A model generated the notes under the pieces. That model made no database searches, was not told where the DNA came from, and saw only the letters and a list, made by a program, of their open reading frames with translations. A stretch of DNA of 23,057 nt from contig CACXJP010000050.1 of assembly GCA_902768065.1 (NCBI GenBank), positions 1 through 23,057 on the forward strand, read 5' to 3'. Below are positions 21,828 to 23,057 of the stretch, in pieces. This DNA is from an uncultured Erysipelotrichaceae bacterium. Its GTDB lineage: Bacteria; Bacillota_I; Bacilli_A; RF39; UBA660. Both the position numbers and the translations under genes were made by a program. Position 1 is the stretch's first letter; the number at the start of each line of letters is the position of its first letter.

Positions 21828-22980
21828 ATGGTAAGCGTAAGAAAACGTGGAAAGGTATATGAATACCGATTTGAAACAGCTTCAGTTGATGGCACAAGGA
21901 AATGGATTACTAAATCTGGATTTCCAACAAAACAAGATGCACTTAATCAAGGTGCATTAGATTACAATGAATATTATAGGATAGGAAGAGTAAGAAGAAA
22001 TAAAGAAATGTCATATTCTGATTATCTGGATTATTGGATAGATACTTATTGCAATTTTAATTTAAAATATTCAACTATAATTACATATCTTAATATTATT
22101 AAACTTTATTTAAAACCTAGATTAGGTAGATATGCATTATGGCAAATTGATTCTCAAATGCTACAAGAATTTATTAATAAAATATATGTAGAAAAGAGTT
22201 TATCTAAATGGTATTTAAAAAATATAATGAAAGTAGTTAAAGGTTCATTAAGATATGCATGTTATTCAGTTAATTTCATTAATGAGAATCCAGCTGAAAA
22301 AGTACATATTCCTAGATATGAAGTAGTATGTGGAGATCCAGCACATATATTTACTCAAGAAGAAATAGAAAAGATATTAGATAGATTTAAAGATGTTCCT
22401 TATATTTATTATTCATTTCTAACAGCATATTACACAGGAATGAGAGTATCAGAAGTATATGGATTAACTTGGGATAATATTAATTTTGAAAAAAAGACTA
22501 TAACTGTTAATAAAAATATTATTAAAAAGAATAAGTATAGAATACTATGGAGAATCTTATTTAAAACATTATGAAAAAAGAATAATGAATGAATATACAA
22601 ATAGACCTGAAATAAAAATAGTAGATGCTAAAGCTGAAATAAAAGTAGATCTGCCAGAAGCTAAACTTGTATTTGTAAGAGCAAATGGAGATTTTAGAGG
22701 AACTGAATCACCTAGACATGCATTTAAAGTTATTAATTATGAATTAGGAATACCATGCAGATTCCATGATTTTAGAGATACACATGCAACAAGATTGATT
22801 GAACAAGGTGCTGATATAAAAGCAGTATCTAAAAGACTAGGGCATTCTACAATAATGACCACTTATAATATATATGTAAGAGTAACAAATAAAATGGAAA
22901 CTGAAACAGTTAGTAAGTTTGAAGATTATGCTAATACATTAGATATTCCACCAGTACAAGATATAGAATATCAAGATTAA
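21828..22980 (+). pseudogene. int: Tyrosine recombinase / phage or ICE integrase, disrupted by deletion and frameshift
   Basis: The first fragment (21828-22574) has an AP2-like arm-binding domain (about residues 1-52), a SAM-like core-binding domain (about 62-165) and the beginning of the catalytic domain with Arg I in GMRVSEVYGLTWD (R206). Near 22535 the coding switches to the next frame, where SIEYYGESYLKHY leads into EYTNRPEIKIV and on to the C-terminal catalytic part HDFRDTHATRLIEQG, KRLGHSTIMTTYNIYVRV and a stop at 22978-22980. Box II HxxR, the second His and the tyrosine are thus present, but about 50-60 residues including the beta-hairpin with the catalytic lysine are missing at the junction. 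The gene appears inactive, unless the junction is an assembly error. Confidence 0.85.
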
Positions 22981-23057
22981 TCCATTCCCTAAAGTTAGTG
23001 TAGAATAAGTGTGGAGATTTTTCTCCTAAAAAATAAGATTTATAATTAAATTAATTT
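22981..23057. other. AT-rich end of window, no gene seen
   Basis: Contains a small inverted repeat, GGAGATTTTTCTCC (about 23013-23026), without a T-tract. No attachment repeat matching 19700-19830 or 21430-21610 was recognised by eye. Confidence 0.4.

Noticed and set aside
21425..21895. Minus-strand open frame of 156 codons across the post-secA island gap
   Set aside because: It runs antisense to the SecA-tail copy, the repeat cluster and the integrase start, has no Shine-Dalgarno or family features, and its composition looks like a reverse-complement shadow of AT-rich DNA.

Overview
The window is strongly AT-rich, gene-dense DNA from a low-GC Gram-positive bacterium. Gene content and order resemble Bacilli/Firmicutes: ywiB-argS-rpoE, prfA-prmC-spoIIR, murA-rpmE-rpiB, ywzB-spoIIQ-mbl and hpf-secA are all neighbourhoods known, in part, from Bacillus. 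UGA is used as a stop (ung, ywiB) and tryptophans are UGG, so this is the standard bacterial code and not the mycoplasma code. SpoIIR and SpoIIQ imply a lineage that forms, or recently formed, endospores. The exact taxon cannot be read from the sequence; an uncultured host-associated Bacilli lineage is a reasonable guess.

Layout. 1-920 (+): the 3' end of ung and a coupled membrane protein. 937-4791 (-): a small membrane protein, pta, a LemA-family protein and a class A penicillin-binding protein. 4911-19723 (+): a long co-oriented housekeeping block covering translation (argS, prfA, prmC, rpmE remnant, hpf), transcription (rpoE), cell wall and shape (murA, mbl, a WecA/TagO-type transferase), sporulation (spoIIR, spoIIQ), sugar metabolism (rpiB), a cold-shock protein and secA. 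19724-23057: an accessory island with a GNAT acetyltransferase coupled to an aminoglycoside-phosphotransferase-like kinase, a second diverged copy of the SecA C-terminal tail, a cluster of TTGTCCAC repeats, and a broken tyrosine integrase.

Regulatory architecture is compact and repetitive. At least eleven sites match an extended -10 box (TGn followed by TATAAT or a one-base variant). About ten intrinsic terminators are folded over the stop codon of the gene they end, often with the stop in the hairpin loop. Promoters often start directly in the T-tract of the preceding terminator.

The most notable points are: the secA-tail duplication with direct repeats around a possible resistance-type gene pair; two genes (rpmE and the integrase) each interrupted by an out-of-frame internal deletion; an SGNH-fold protein that has apparently lost its catalytic residues; and spoIIR, whose Shine-Dalgarno sits in the 3' arm of a terminator hairpin. 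I did not find a clear novel defence or CRISPR-like system. No tRNA, rRNA or complete insertion sequence was recognised.
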